A stretch of 64,000 bases of DNA. It comes from Pigmentiphaga litoralis (GTDB lineage Bacteria; Pseudomonadota; Gammaproteobacteria; Burkholderiales; Burkholderiaceae_B). Under the pieces are notes generated by a model. That model worked only from the letters and a program-made list of their open reading frames with translations, searched no databases and was not told the origin of the DNA. Below, piece after piece: positions 50,124 to 57,904 of the stretch; position 1 is the first letter of the stretch; each line of letters starts with the position of its first letter. The stretch spans positions 558,001 through 622,000 of the forward strand of contig NZ_BMXQ01000002.1 of assembly GCF_014651835.1 (NCBI RefSeq). Reading direction: 5' to 3'. Made by a program: the position numbers and the translations under genes.

Positions 50124-51608
50124 CTATCGAAGAGTCGCCGACGAGGCGCGGGCGGAGGGGAACGGTATGGACATGCCGGCAGCGCCGCGGTCATACCGAT
50201 GGGCGAAGGCAAGGAGCACGGCTTCGGCGTGGGGGCGCCCGACGGCTTGCGCGGTGACAGGGCGGCCGCGGCGATCGTGGCCGATCGGGAAAACAAGGGC
50301 GGGCAGCCCCAGGTAATTGACGAAGGGCATCCAGCGGTGCAGCGCCAGCAACTGGTGCACGTCGAAACCCGGAGCACCGGGGGTGACGGTGCCCCAGTCC
50401 GGGACGGGGCGGGGCAGGGCGGGCACCAGCAGGATGTCGGCATCGGCAAACACGGTGTCGACAAAGGCCTGCAGACGCGGACCGCGCTGCGCCAGCGCGT
50501 CGTGATACCAGGCCTCGGGCAGGGCGGCGCCGGGGATCAGCACCGCACGGGCCGATGCCCCCAGTTGCGCATCCGGGTCTTGCAGCAAGGCGCGATGCGC
50601 GGCGGCGGCCTCGAAGTGCAGGACCACGTGGGCGAGCCGGGACAGGGCATCGAGCTGGGGCAGATCGACCGCATGGACGCTGTGGTCGCCGCTTGCCCGG
50701 GCAATGAAAGCCTGCAGGGTGCTGATGACCTCGTCGTCGGGCGGGGCCGGGGGCAGATGCGTGGCGATGCGCAGCGGACGGGGTGCGGACAGCCACTCGG
50801 CAATTCCGTAAGGCGTAGTAGCCGCTGCGGTCAGCTCGGGTGCCACGGTGTGCGCCGCGCAGGCATACACCAGCGCGGCGTCGGCCACCGTGCGCGCAAG
50901 GATTCCGACCGTGTCGAGCGACGGCGCCAGCGGATGCACGCCCTGGCGCGAGATCGCGTCCCAGGTGGGCTTCAGACCGATCAACCCGCACGTGGCGGCC
51001 GGGATGCGGACGGAGCCGGCCGTGTCGGTGCCCAGCGAGGCGTAACACAGGCCGGAAGCGACGGCCGCCGCCGATCCCCCCGACGATCCGCCCACCACGG
51101 CGTCGATCGACAGGGCGTTGACCGGACGGGGCGACCAGGGCGATTCACCGGTGGACCCGCAGGCCAGTTCGGCCATGGACAGGGCGGCCAGGTTGGCGGC
51201 GCCGGCCTGGGCAAGGCGAGTCAGCACGTCGGCGTCGCGGTCGGCCACGGGGGCCGGCGGCTGGCCGCGTCCGCAGCCGGCATGCTGGCCGGCGATCGCA
51301 AAGATGTCTTTATGGGCAAGCGCAATGCCGGACAGCGGACCGGCTGTGGCAGTGTCCGTGCCGACGGCATGGGGCGCCGCGGCCGATGCACCGCTTTCGT
51401 GCCACCGCACCACCGACTGGCATGCGGCATCAGCCGCGCGGGCCTGCGCCCATTGCGCGGCAAGGGCGTCGGCGCGCGACAGGCGGCCACGGGCAAGCCA
51501 TTCCCGCAGGCCGGCAATGTCCGCTGGCAAGGTCCTTGCATCATCGGGGCTCAGGGGCGCCTGTGCACCACGATCGGCCGGATGGGAAGGTGACGACGCG
51601 TGCGTCAC
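50124..51608 (-). CDS. Amidase-signature family amidase
   Basis: A 494-residue AS-family hydrolase. The Ser-cisSer-Lys triad is visible: Lys in IALAHKDIFAIAG, the cis-Ser in GGSSGGSAAAVASG, and the nucleophilic Ser in GTDTAGSVRIPAATCG. It hydrolyses an amide to acid plus ammonia. The start codon overlaps the stop of the small upstream gene by 4 bp (ATGA), so the two proteins are made together. It is the second gene of the leftward operon. The substrate is not predictable. Confidence 0.93.
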   Translation of the reverse strand: MTHASSPSHPADRGAQAPLSPDDARTLPADIAGLREWLARGRLSRADALAAQWAQARAADAACQSVVRWHESGASAAAPHAVGTDTATAGPLSGIALAHKDIFAIAGQHAGCGRGQPPAPVADRDADVLTRLAQAGAANLAALSMAELACGSTGESPWSPRPVNALSIDAVVGGSSGGSAAAVASGLCYASLGTDTAGSVRIPAATCGLIGLKPTWDAISRQGVHPLAPSLDTVGILARTVADAALVYACAAHTVAPELTAAATTPYGIAEWLSAPRPLRIATHLPPAPPDDEVISTLQAFIARASGDHSVHAVDLPQLDALSRLAHVVLHFEAAAAHRALLQDPDAQLGASARAVLIPGAALPEAWYHDALAQRGPRLQAFVDTVFADADILLVPALPRPVPDWGTVTPGAPGFDVHQLLALHRWMPFVNYLGLPALVFPIGHDRRGRPVTAQAVGRPHAEAVLLAFAHRYDRGAAGMSIPFPSARASSATLR

Positions 51609-51877
51609 GCCAGCTTCCGCAACAACGCGGCAAACGCCGCCTGCCGGCCAGACGCCTGATCGGCCGGCCCGTCAACCGAGTTTGTCTGGATAGCCAAGGT
51701 AGGCCCTGCCGCGCTATCCCTATAGGCCGCGTCCGCGTCCACCGGTTGCAGACGACCCAGCGCCTTGGCTACGCCCGTGGCTTCCGGCAGCGTCAACGCG
51801 ACGCCGGCGCGCGCCGCTACCGCCATGCATGCCACCGCATCCGGCCTGGCCGTCAGCTCGGGATGAGCACCCACCAT
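51605..51877 (-). CDS. Small protein coupled to the amidase (possible GatC/AtzG-like partner)
   Basis: A 90-residue protein with GGGGGA 8 bp before its ATG and an ATGA overlap with the amidase gene. It is helical, Ala-rich, with ARAGVALTLPEATGVAKALGRL at about 22-43 and a second helix AAFAALLRKLA at the end. I do not recognise a named domain with certainty. In AtzE- and GatA-type amidases a small helical partner (AtzG, GatC) is encoded immediately upstream, and position, size and helicity fit that. It is the first gene of the six-gene leftward operon. Confidence 0.65.
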   Translation of the reverse strand: MVGAHPELTARPDAVACMAVAARAGVALTLPEATGVAKALGRLQPVDADAAYRDSAAGPTLAIQTNSVDGPADQASGRQAAFAALLRKLA

Positions 51878-51903
51878 CGTTATTTCCCCCGGCTATAAAA
51901 ATA

Positions 51904-51933
51904 TTGACACTGTGTCGTCCGTATATTTATAGT
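51904..51933 (+). promoter_or_regulatory. Rightward promoter with embedded operator
   Basis: TTGACA (51904-51909) and TATAGT (51928-51933), 18 bp apart, point toward the monooxygenase gene at 52049. GACACTGTGTC (51906-51916), a perfect 5-1-5 palindrome, overlaps the -35 box. A repressor bound there would block this promoter. Confidence 0.65.
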
Positions 51934-51954
51934 TAATTCAAATATATTTATCAA
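51926..51954 (-). promoter_or_regulatory. Leftward promoter overlapping the rightward one
   Basis: On the minus strand TTGATA (51954-51949) and TATAAA (51931-51926) are 17 bp apart, a near-consensus promoter for the amidase operon. The same GACACTGTGTC palindrome lies about 10 bp beyond its -10 box, around the predicted start of transcription, so one regulator could control both operons. Confidence 0.65.
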
Positions 51955-52048
51955 CACAATTCATCAGGCCTTTTGCGCCGCGACGGATTGTGACCGCCTG
52001 ACTCAGGGTGCGCTTCGGGCGCGTCCATGTCCTTCCCTTGGAGTTTGC

Positions 52049-53269
52049 ATGGCAGCGCATCAACACAACCCGGGTGTCATCGTGGCGGGTGCCGGTCCGG
52101 TTGGCCTGGCTGCCGCGGTGGCCCTGGCGGATCAGGGCATCCCGGTCACGGTGCTCGAGTCCGAGCCGCAACTGCAGCACGACCTGCGCGCGGGTACCTT
52201 CCATCCGCCCACCATGGAAATGCTGGCGCCGTACGGCGTGACGGCAACGATGCTGGAGCAGGGCATCAAGGTGCCGCTGTGGCAGGTGCGCGACCGCAAG
52301 GAAGGCGTGATCGCCGAATGGGACATGAGCGTCATGTCCGACATCACCCCGTATCCGTTCCGGCTGCATCTGGAACAGCACAAGCTGGCCCGCATCATCG
52401 TGGACAAGCTGGCCACCTATCCGCATGCCAAGGTCATGTTCGGCGCGGCGCTGAGCGGCATCGAGCAAGATGACGCCGGCGTGCGCGCCACCGTGACGCA
52501 GAACGGCGAAAACCTGACTCTGTCGGCGGACTGGCTGATCGGCTGTGACGGCGGCCGCAGCTTTACCCGCAAGGCGATCGGCACCGAATTCGAAGGCTTT
52601 ACCTGGCCTGAACGCTTTGCCGTCATCAGCACCGACTACGACCTGGCGCAGCACGGCTACGCCATGAATGCCTACATTGCCGACCCGACCGAATGGGTGG
52701 CCGTATTCTGTGTGCCGCACAACGGCCCGCCGGGCCTGTGGCGCGCCGTGTTCCCGATCGCCAATGCCGACCAGCCCGATGAAGAGGTGTTGTCGGATGC
52801 CGAGACCCAGGCCCGCCTGCGCGGCTTCATGCCCTGGCAGGACCGCTATCACGTGCCGTATTCGAGCATCTATCGCGTGCACCAGCGCGTGGCCAAGGAC
52901 TGGCGGGTGAACCGGGTGCTCCTGGCCGGCGACGCAGCCCACGTGAACAATCCACTGGGCGCCTTCGGGCTGAACGGCGGATTGCACGACGCCATGAACC
53001 TGGCCGAGAAGCTGGGCCAGGTGTGGCGCAAGGAAGCCGACGTGTCCCTGCTGGACCGCTATGTGCGCCAGCGCCGCACCACCAATATCGAGTTTGTCCA
53101 GGCCAATTCGATCCGCAACAAACGCATGCTGGAAGAGACCGATCCGGCCGTGCGCGCGCAGCGTTTCGACGAACTGCGCGCCCAGGCGTCCGATCCCAAG
53201 TCGGCGCTGCCTTTCCTGATGCAAAGCTCGATGATCATGAGTCTGCGCCGCGCCGCGGAGATTGAATGA
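52049..53269 (+). CDS. FAD-dependent aromatic hydroxylase (PheA/TfdB/UbiH-type)
   Basis: A 406-residue class A flavin monooxygenase. FAD motif VAGAGPVGLAAAVAL begins at residue 12, the DG motif is IGCDGGRSFTRKAIG, and the GD motif is LLAGDAAHVNNPLGAFGLNGG. The last pattern is that of phenol/3-(3-hydroxyphenyl)propionate-type hydroxylases, but the C-terminal thioredoxin-like domain is absent. The substrate is probably a phenolic or aromatic acid. It is the first gene of the rightward operon; its stop codon lies inside a 12-bp triplicated repeat. Confidence 0.88.
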   Translation: MAAHQHNPGVIVAGAGPVGLAAAVALADQGIPVTVLESEPQLQHDLRAGTFHPPTMEMLAPYGVTATMLEQGIKVPLWQVRDRKEGVIAEWDMSVMSDITPYPFRLHLEQHKLARIIVDKLATYPHAKVMFGAALSGIEQDDAGVRATVTQNGENLTLSADWLIGCDGGRSFTRKAIGTEFEGFTWPERFAVISTDYDLAQHGYAMNAYIADPTEWVAVFCVPHNGPPGLWRAVFPIANADQPDEEVLSDAETQARLRGFMPWQDRYHVPYSSIYRVHQRVAKDWRVNRVLLAGDAAHVNNPLGAFGLNGGLHDAMNLAEKLGQVWRKEADVSLLDRYVRQRRTTNIEFVQANSIRNKRMLEETDPAVRAQRFDELRAQASDPKSALPFLMQSSMIMSLRRAAEIE

Positions 53270-53299
53270 TGCCGCGAATGATGCCGCGAATGATGCCGC
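53264..53299 (+). repeat. Three perfect 12-bp tandem repeats
   Basis: GAATGATGCCGC is repeated exactly three times, beginning within the last codons of the monooxygenase gene (TGA at 53267-53269). It looks like a slippage expansion; each unit contains an ATGA. Confidence 0.85.
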
Positions 53300-53396
53300 G
53301 GCGAAGCCCGCCGGGCCGCACGACCCCATAAGAAGAAACAGTCCGAGGGCTGGAGGCGTTGACGAAACACGTGGGTTCAATCAACTGGGAAGCAGC

Positions 53397-54365
53397 ATGA
53401 CATTCAGGCATTTCTTCACTCTGTCCGCAACGCTCTGTCTGCTGGGGGTGGCGTCGGCCAGCCACGCGCAGGAATGGCCGCAACGGCCCATCCGCCTCAT
53501 CGTGCCGTTCGCGGTCGGCGGCAATACCGATGGCATCGCCCGCGTGACGGCCGAACGCCTGACCAATGCGCTGGGCCAGAGCGTGGTGGTCGAGAACAGG
53601 CCCGGCGCCAACGGCATGATCGCCGCGCAACTGGTGCAGCGCGCACCGTCGGACGGCTACACGCTGCTGGTCGCGGCCATGCCGGTCATCGCCATCCTGC
53701 CCAGGATTTCGTCGGTGCCCTATGACCCCATCAAGGATTTCGTGCCGGTCACCAACCTGGGCAGCAATCCTTTCGTGCTGGGCGTGAACAAGAACGTGCC
53801 CGCCAAGAACGTCAAGGACTTCGTCGAGATGGTCAAGGCGGCGCCGGGCAAGTACAACTTTGCCTCGGGCGGCTCGGGCAGCGTGTCGCACCTGTCGGGC
53901 GCGCTGTTCCAGAAGCGGGCCGGCCTGGACATGATGCATATCAATTACAAGGGTGACGCGCCCGCCATGGCCGGCCTGATCGGCGGCGAAGTCACGATGT
54001 ACTTCGGCAATTTCTCGGCGCTCGCGCCGCAGGCGAAATCGGGTGCGATCCACCTGATCGGGGTGTCGAGCGAAAAACGCTCGCCGCAATTCCCGGATGT
54101 ACCGACCATTGCGGAATCCTACCCGGGCTTCCGCACCGAAACGTGGAACGGCTTGATGGCGCCGGCCGGCACCCCGCGCGCGATCGTCGAACGCATCGCC
54201 CGCGAAGTGCAGAAGATCGCCAAGGATCCGGTCTATATCGAACGCATGACCAATTTCGGCGTCGAGATCGTTGCCGACACGCCGGAACATTTTGCCCAGA
54301 CCATCAAGACCGACATCGACGTCTGGTCGGATGCTGTCAAGGCGGCCAACCTGAAAGTGGAATAA
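53397..54365 (+). CDS. Bug/TctC-family receptor
   Basis: A 322-residue periplasmic receptor. The ATG at 53397 gives a clean Sec signal ending SHAQ; the longer open frame passes through the 12-bp repeats and is not used. Bug signatures are PQRPIRLIVPFAVGGNTDG, VENRPGANGMIA, YKGDAPAMAGLIGGEV and PTIAESYPGFRTE. It follows the monooxygenase gene and is followed 3 bp later by the racemase-fold gene. The operon also holds a complete ABC importer, so two different uptake routes serve it. Confidence 0.92.
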   Translation: MTFRHFFTLSATLCLLGVASASHAQEWPQRPIRLIVPFAVGGNTDGIARVTAERLTNALGQSVVVENRPGANGMIAAQLVQRAPSDGYTLLVAAMPVIAILPRISSVPYDPIKDFVPVTNLGSNPFVLGVNKNVPAKNVKDFVEMVKAAPGKYNFASGGSGSVSHLSGALFQKRAGLDMMHINYKGDAPAMAGLIGGEVTMYFGNFSALAPQAKSGAIHLIGVSSEKRSPQFPDVPTIAESYPGFRTETWNGLMAPAGTPRAIVERIAREVQKIAKDPVYIERMTNFGVEIVADTPEHFAQTIKTDIDVWSDAVKAANLKVE

Positions 54366-54368
54366 ATC

Positions 54369-55130
54369 ATGGCTAAGTCCTCTCCGATCCCCGATACCCT
54401 CGGCTACCGCGCCATTCTTGGCGCGATCGTCCCGTCCACCAACACGGTGGTGCAGCCTGAATACGAAGGCATGCGTGTTCCGGGCGTGACCAACCACGTG
54501 ATGCGCATGGAGTTGCCGGTCCGTCCGTACGACGACATGAAGAAGTATCGCGAGGCGCTCGACACGGAAGAGGGCAACCTGGCCGAAGCCGTCCGCCTGC
54601 TCGTCAATTGCGAGCCGGACGTCATCGCGCACGGGCATTCGATCCATTCCTTCCGCGGCAACATCGACCGCGCGCAGGCCGACCAGGACCGCCTGGCGCA
54701 GCTGGCGGGCGTGCCCTTCATGACGCCCTCGGTGTCGGTGGTGCGCGGCCTGGAAGCCATGGGCCTCAAACGCATTGCGGTGCTGACCCCGTACTGGCCG
54801 CCGGCCGATGAACTGATCCGGTCCTTCTTCGCGGACAGCGGCTTTGACGTCGTGTCGCAGGTGGGCCTGAAGTGCCAGGGTCCGACCAACGTGGCGCGCA
54901 CGTCGCTGGACACCATCCGCAAGGCGTTCCTGGAGCTGGACCACCCCGATGCCGAAGCCTTCGTGCACGTGGGCACCAACCTGCCCGTCAGCGCGATCAC
55001 CGAAGAGATCGAAAAGGCCAGCGGCAAACCGCTGATCGGCGTGAACGTCGCGACCTACTGGAATGCGCTGCGCAGCATCGGCATCCAGGATCGCAAGGAA
55101 GGCTACGGGCGATTGTTTGCCGAGTTCTGA
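54369..55130 (+). CDS. Maleate isomerase/arylmalonate decarboxylase-family protein lacking both catalytic Cys
   Basis: A 253-residue protein of the Asp/Glu-racemase fold. LGAIVPSTNTVVQPEYEGM at 17-35 matches the substrate-carboxylate loop (IVPSSNT) of maleate isomerase, and KRIAVLTPYWPPADELI matches its second-half start. The catalytic Cys positions instead read His90 (VIAHGHSIHSF) and Gly202 (FVHVGTNLPVS) by my alignment to NicE. The Cys-based racemase/isomerase mechanism therefore seems impossible. It may be a His-using lyase or decarboxylase, or a binding protein. It sits between the Bug and ABC importer genes. Confidence 0.8.
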   Translation: MAKSSPIPDTLGYRAILGAIVPSTNTVVQPEYEGMRVPGVTNHVMRMELPVRPYDDMKKYREALDTEEGNLAEAVRLLVNCEPDVIAHGHSIHSFRGNIDRAQADQDRLAQLAGVPFMTPSVSVVRGLEAMGLKRIAVLTPYWPPADELIRSFFADSGFDVVSQVGLKCQGPTNVARTSLDTIRKAFLELDHPDAEAFVHVGTNLPVSAITEEIEKASGKPLIGVNVATYWNALRSIGIQDRKEGYGRLFAEF

Positions 55131-55222
55131 TCCCTGCCGCCAACGCACATCTGCTGTACCGCCGGCCCGCCACGATGGCGCGCCGGCGTTTCCATTCCTC
55201 CACTATGCACCAGGGGTAAGGC

Positions 55223-56206
55223 ATGACCATCCAGCACCGTGTACTGAGCATTGCACTCCTCGCCGTCTATGCCGGTGGCGCGTTTGCCGTCGGCCCGCAG
55301 CCGGCCCCGTCGCCCCGCAAGGAAACCCTGACCATCGGCTACGTGAAGGTCGGTCACCTGTCCCCGATGATGGACGTTGCCGAGCCGCTCAAGGCCTGCA
55401 ATGTCGAGGTCAAGCCCGTTGAATTCGTCCGCTACGCGGATGCGCGCACGGCGCTGCTGTCGGGGTCGGTGGACGTGTCCGGCATCGGTCCCGCCGACCT
55501 GGCGATCGCGTTGTCGCAAGGCAGCGACCGCATTGTCGGCCTGTCGGGCGTCGCGTCATCGCCCAAGTACCTGGTGGTCAAGAAAGGGGTCAAGCTGGAC
55601 GACTGGGCCGACCTGAAAGGCAAGCGTATCGGCATCGCGCCGGGGTCGGCCGTCTGGTTCCAGTGGGCCGCCACGCTGACCGAAAAGAACATTCCGTACA
55701 CCACCTTCACGGCCGTCAACATCCAGGGCGGCGGCACGGCGTTCGTGCAGGCGCTGGAACGGGGCGACGTCGACGCGGTAGCCGTGTGGGAACCGTTCGA
55801 ATCGCAATTGGTGGCCAAGAACACCGCCTTCTTTGCACGCAAGATCGAGTACAGCCAGTCCAAGGCCGTGGGCGCCGAACTGGGCCTGCTGGCTGCGACG
55901 CGCGACGCGCTCAAGAACAAGCCCGAAGCCATGAAGTGCTTTATGTGGGCCTATAAAAGCGCCGAAGAAAAGATGGCCAAGGATCCCGAAGGGTTCGCGC
56001 AGGCCTATGCCAGATACACCGGCCTGCCGATCGAAGTCACGCGCGAATCGGTCAAGCTGATCAAGCTGGGCGGCGTGCTGGACCTGCCGCAGTTGCAGCG
56101 CCAGGCCAAGACCTTCAACACGCTGGGCATCATCCCCAAGGATGTGAGCGGCACCGTGAACACCGTGTGGGACCCGTCGCTGGCCGATGCGGTCATGAAG
56201 CGCTGA
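55223..56206 (+). CDS. ABC substrate-binding protein (TauA/SsuA-like)
   Basis: A 327-residue periplasmic receptor with a Sec signal ending AFAV. TLTIGYVKVGHLSPM, ARTALLSGSVDVSGIGPADLA and GKRIGIAPGSAVWFQW are typical of taurine/aliphatic sulfonate receptors, including TauA-like VDAVAVWEPFESQL. It is the first gene of a receptor-permease-ATPase set that continues to 57900. No desulfonating dioxygenase lies in this operon, so the ligand may be a different anion; context suggests an aromatic or dicarboxylic acid. Confidence 0.88.
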   Translation: MTIQHRVLSIALLAVYAGGAFAVGPQPAPSPRKETLTIGYVKVGHLSPMMDVAEPLKACNVEVKPVEFVRYADARTALLSGSVDVSGIGPADLAIALSQGSDRIVGLSGVASSPKYLVVKKGVKLDDWADLKGKRIGIAPGSAVWFQWAATLTEKNIPYTTFTAVNIQGGGTAFVQALERGDVDAVAVWEPFESQLVAKNTAFFARKIEYSQSKAVGAELGLLAATRDALKNKPEAMKCFMWAYKSAEEKMAKDPEGFAQAYARYTGLPIEVTRESVKLIKLGGVLDLPQLQRQAKTFNTLGIIPKDVSGTVNTVWDPSLADAVMKR

Positions 56207-56294
56207 GCACGTCGTACGGCAAGGGGCGGCGTGGCGACACGCCGCCGCCTGCCATCGCGCGGCTGGCTTTCGGCCGCGTTTCTGGAGAAGCTGA

Positions 56295-57143
56295 ATGACC
56301 TCTTCCGTATTGAAGCCAACGACCGTGCCGTCCGGCGCCTGGGCCGGCTCAAGCCGCGCACTGGGGCGGTTCGCGCTGGGCGCCTGCGTGCCCGTGCTGA
56401 TCCTGGTGCTGTGGCAACTGGTGGGGCAATCGAGCGCCATGTCGGGCGTGGTGCCCGTGCCGATGCAGGTGGGCCGCGCCTGGTATGACTGGATGTTCGG
56501 CAATCCGGGCATGGGCCTGAACCCGTATCTGGGCACCTGGTTTGGCAATGTGCAATACAGCACGATGCGCGTCGCGCAAGGTTTCATTCTGGCCATGGCG
56601 CTGGGCATTCCGATCGGACTGGCCATTGGCTGGAGCCGCATTACGTCGTTGATGCTGGATCCGCTGGTGCAGGGCATGCGGCCGATCCCGATCACCGCCT
56701 GGCTGCCGTTTTCGATCGCCGTGTTCGGCATCCGCGACATGGGATCGATCTTCCTGATTTTTCTGGGCGGCTTCTACGCCATCATCGTCAACACCACCCA
56801 GGGCGCGCGCGACGTCGACCGCAATCTGGTCCGCGCCGCCCGCATGATGGGCGCCTCGTCGGGCCAGGTGCTGCGTCGGGTGGTGCTGCCCGCCGCCATG
56901 CCGTCGATCTTTACCGGGCTGCGAATCGGCCTGGGCATTTCGTGGACGGCCGTGATCGTGTCCGAGATGGTCGCGGTCAAGTCGGGCCTGGGCTATGTGT
57001 TGTGGGACGCCTATTACGTGGGCCGCATGGACATCGTCTTGGCCGACATGGTGTCGATCGGCCTGATGGGGTTCATCAGCGACCGGCTGATCGTGCTCAT
57101 CGAACGTCGCGTGCTGGTCTGGCGCATTCTGCAGAATCATTGA
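56295..57143 (+). CDS. ABC transporter permease (TauC/SsuC-like)
   Basis: A 282-residue inner-membrane permease with about six helices. The EAA-type loop reads ARDVDRNLVRAARMMGASSGQ followed by VVLPAAMPSIFTGLRIGLG, as in TauC/SsuC. TGGAGAAG lies just before the start. It partners the receptor at 55223 and the ATPase 7 bp downstream. Confidence 0.93.
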   Translation: MTSSVLKPTTVPSGAWAGSSRALGRFALGACVPVLILVLWQLVGQSSAMSGVVPVPMQVGRAWYDWMFGNPGMGLNPYLGTWFGNVQYSTMRVAQGFILAMALGIPIGLAIGWSRITSLMLDPLVQGMRPIPITAWLPFSIAVFGIRDMGSIFLIFLGGFYAIIVNTTQGARDVDRNLVRAARMMGASSGQVLRRVVLPAAMPSIFTGLRIGLGISWTAVIVSEMVAVKSGLGYVLWDAYYVGRMDIVLADMVSIGLMGFISDRLIVLIERRVLVWRILQNH

Positions 57144-57150
57144 GTCCCGA

Positions 57151-57900
57151 ATGTCAGACATCTCCATCTCGCAACTGAGCAAGACCTATCCCGGCGCGAC
57201 GCCGGTCCACGCGCTCGACAACATCGACCTGCACGTGCAGGCCGGCGAATTCGTGGCCCTGCTCGGGCCGTCGGGCTGCGGCAAGTCCACGCTGCTGAAC
57301 ATGATCGCGGGCTTCGAATCGGCTTCGGGCGGCAGCCTGCTGGTCGGGGGCAAGCCGGTGACGAGGCCGGGTCCGGAACGCGGCGTGGTGTTCCAGGAAG
57401 CTGCGCTGTTTCCGTGGCTGAACGTGTGGGAAAACGTGATCTTCGGCCCCAAGACGGCGGGCCTGCCCAAGGCGCAGTACGAGCAGCGCGCCAAGGACAT
57501 GCTCGAGATCACCGGCCTGTCGGCGTTCACCAAAGCCTTGCCCGTGCAGTTGTCGGGCGGCATGCGCCAGCGCGTGGGCATTGCCCGGGTGCTGACGCTG
57601 GGTTCGCAAGTGCTGCTGATGGACGAGCCTTTCGGCGCGCTGGATGCCCAGACCCGGCTGACCATGCAGGAATTGCTGCTGTCGGTCTGGCAGAACCTGC
57701 GGACCACGGTGGTGTTCGTGACGCACGATATCGACGAAGCCATTCTGCTGGCCGACACTATCTATGTGATGTCGGCCCGGCCAGGGCGGATCGCCACGCG
57801 GATTCCCGTGCCGATCGAACGGCCGCGCACGCTGGATCTGATCACGGGGGATGTGTTCAACGAACTCAAGCGCGACATTTTGCTGAAGATGCGGCACTGA
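57151..57900 (+). CDS. ABC transporter ATP-binding protein (TauB/SsuB-like)
   Basis: A 249-residue ATPase. Walker A GPSGCGKST, Q-loop VVFQEAALFPWLNVWENV, signature LSGGMRQRVGIARVL, Walker B LLMDEPFGALDAQTR and switch His in VTHDIDEAILLAD are all intact. It energises the importer formed with the two preceding gene products. A 4-bp gap leads into the MmgE/PrpD gene. Confidence 0.95.
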   Translation: MSDISISQLSKTYPGATPVHALDNIDLHVQAGEFVALLGPSGCGKSTLLNMIAGFESASGGSLLVGGKPVTRPGPERGVVFQEAALFPWLNVWENVIFGPKTAGLPKAQYEQRAKDMLEITGLSAFTKALPVQLSGGMRQRVGIARVLTLGSQVLLMDEPFGALDAQTRLTMQELLLSVWQNLRTTVVFVTHDIDEAILLADTIYVMSARPGRIATRIPVPIERPRTLDLITGDVFNELKRDILLKMRH

Positions 57901-57904
57901 CATC

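Noticed and set aside
48858-51593. A 911-codon plus-strand frame
   Set aside because: It is antisense to the CoA-transferase and amidase genes, whose catalytic motifs are intact, and shows no recognisable domain.
53264-53299. Possible CRISPR or iteron array
   Set aside because: Head-to-tail 12-bp units without spacers, partly inside a coding sequence; no replication gene nearby.
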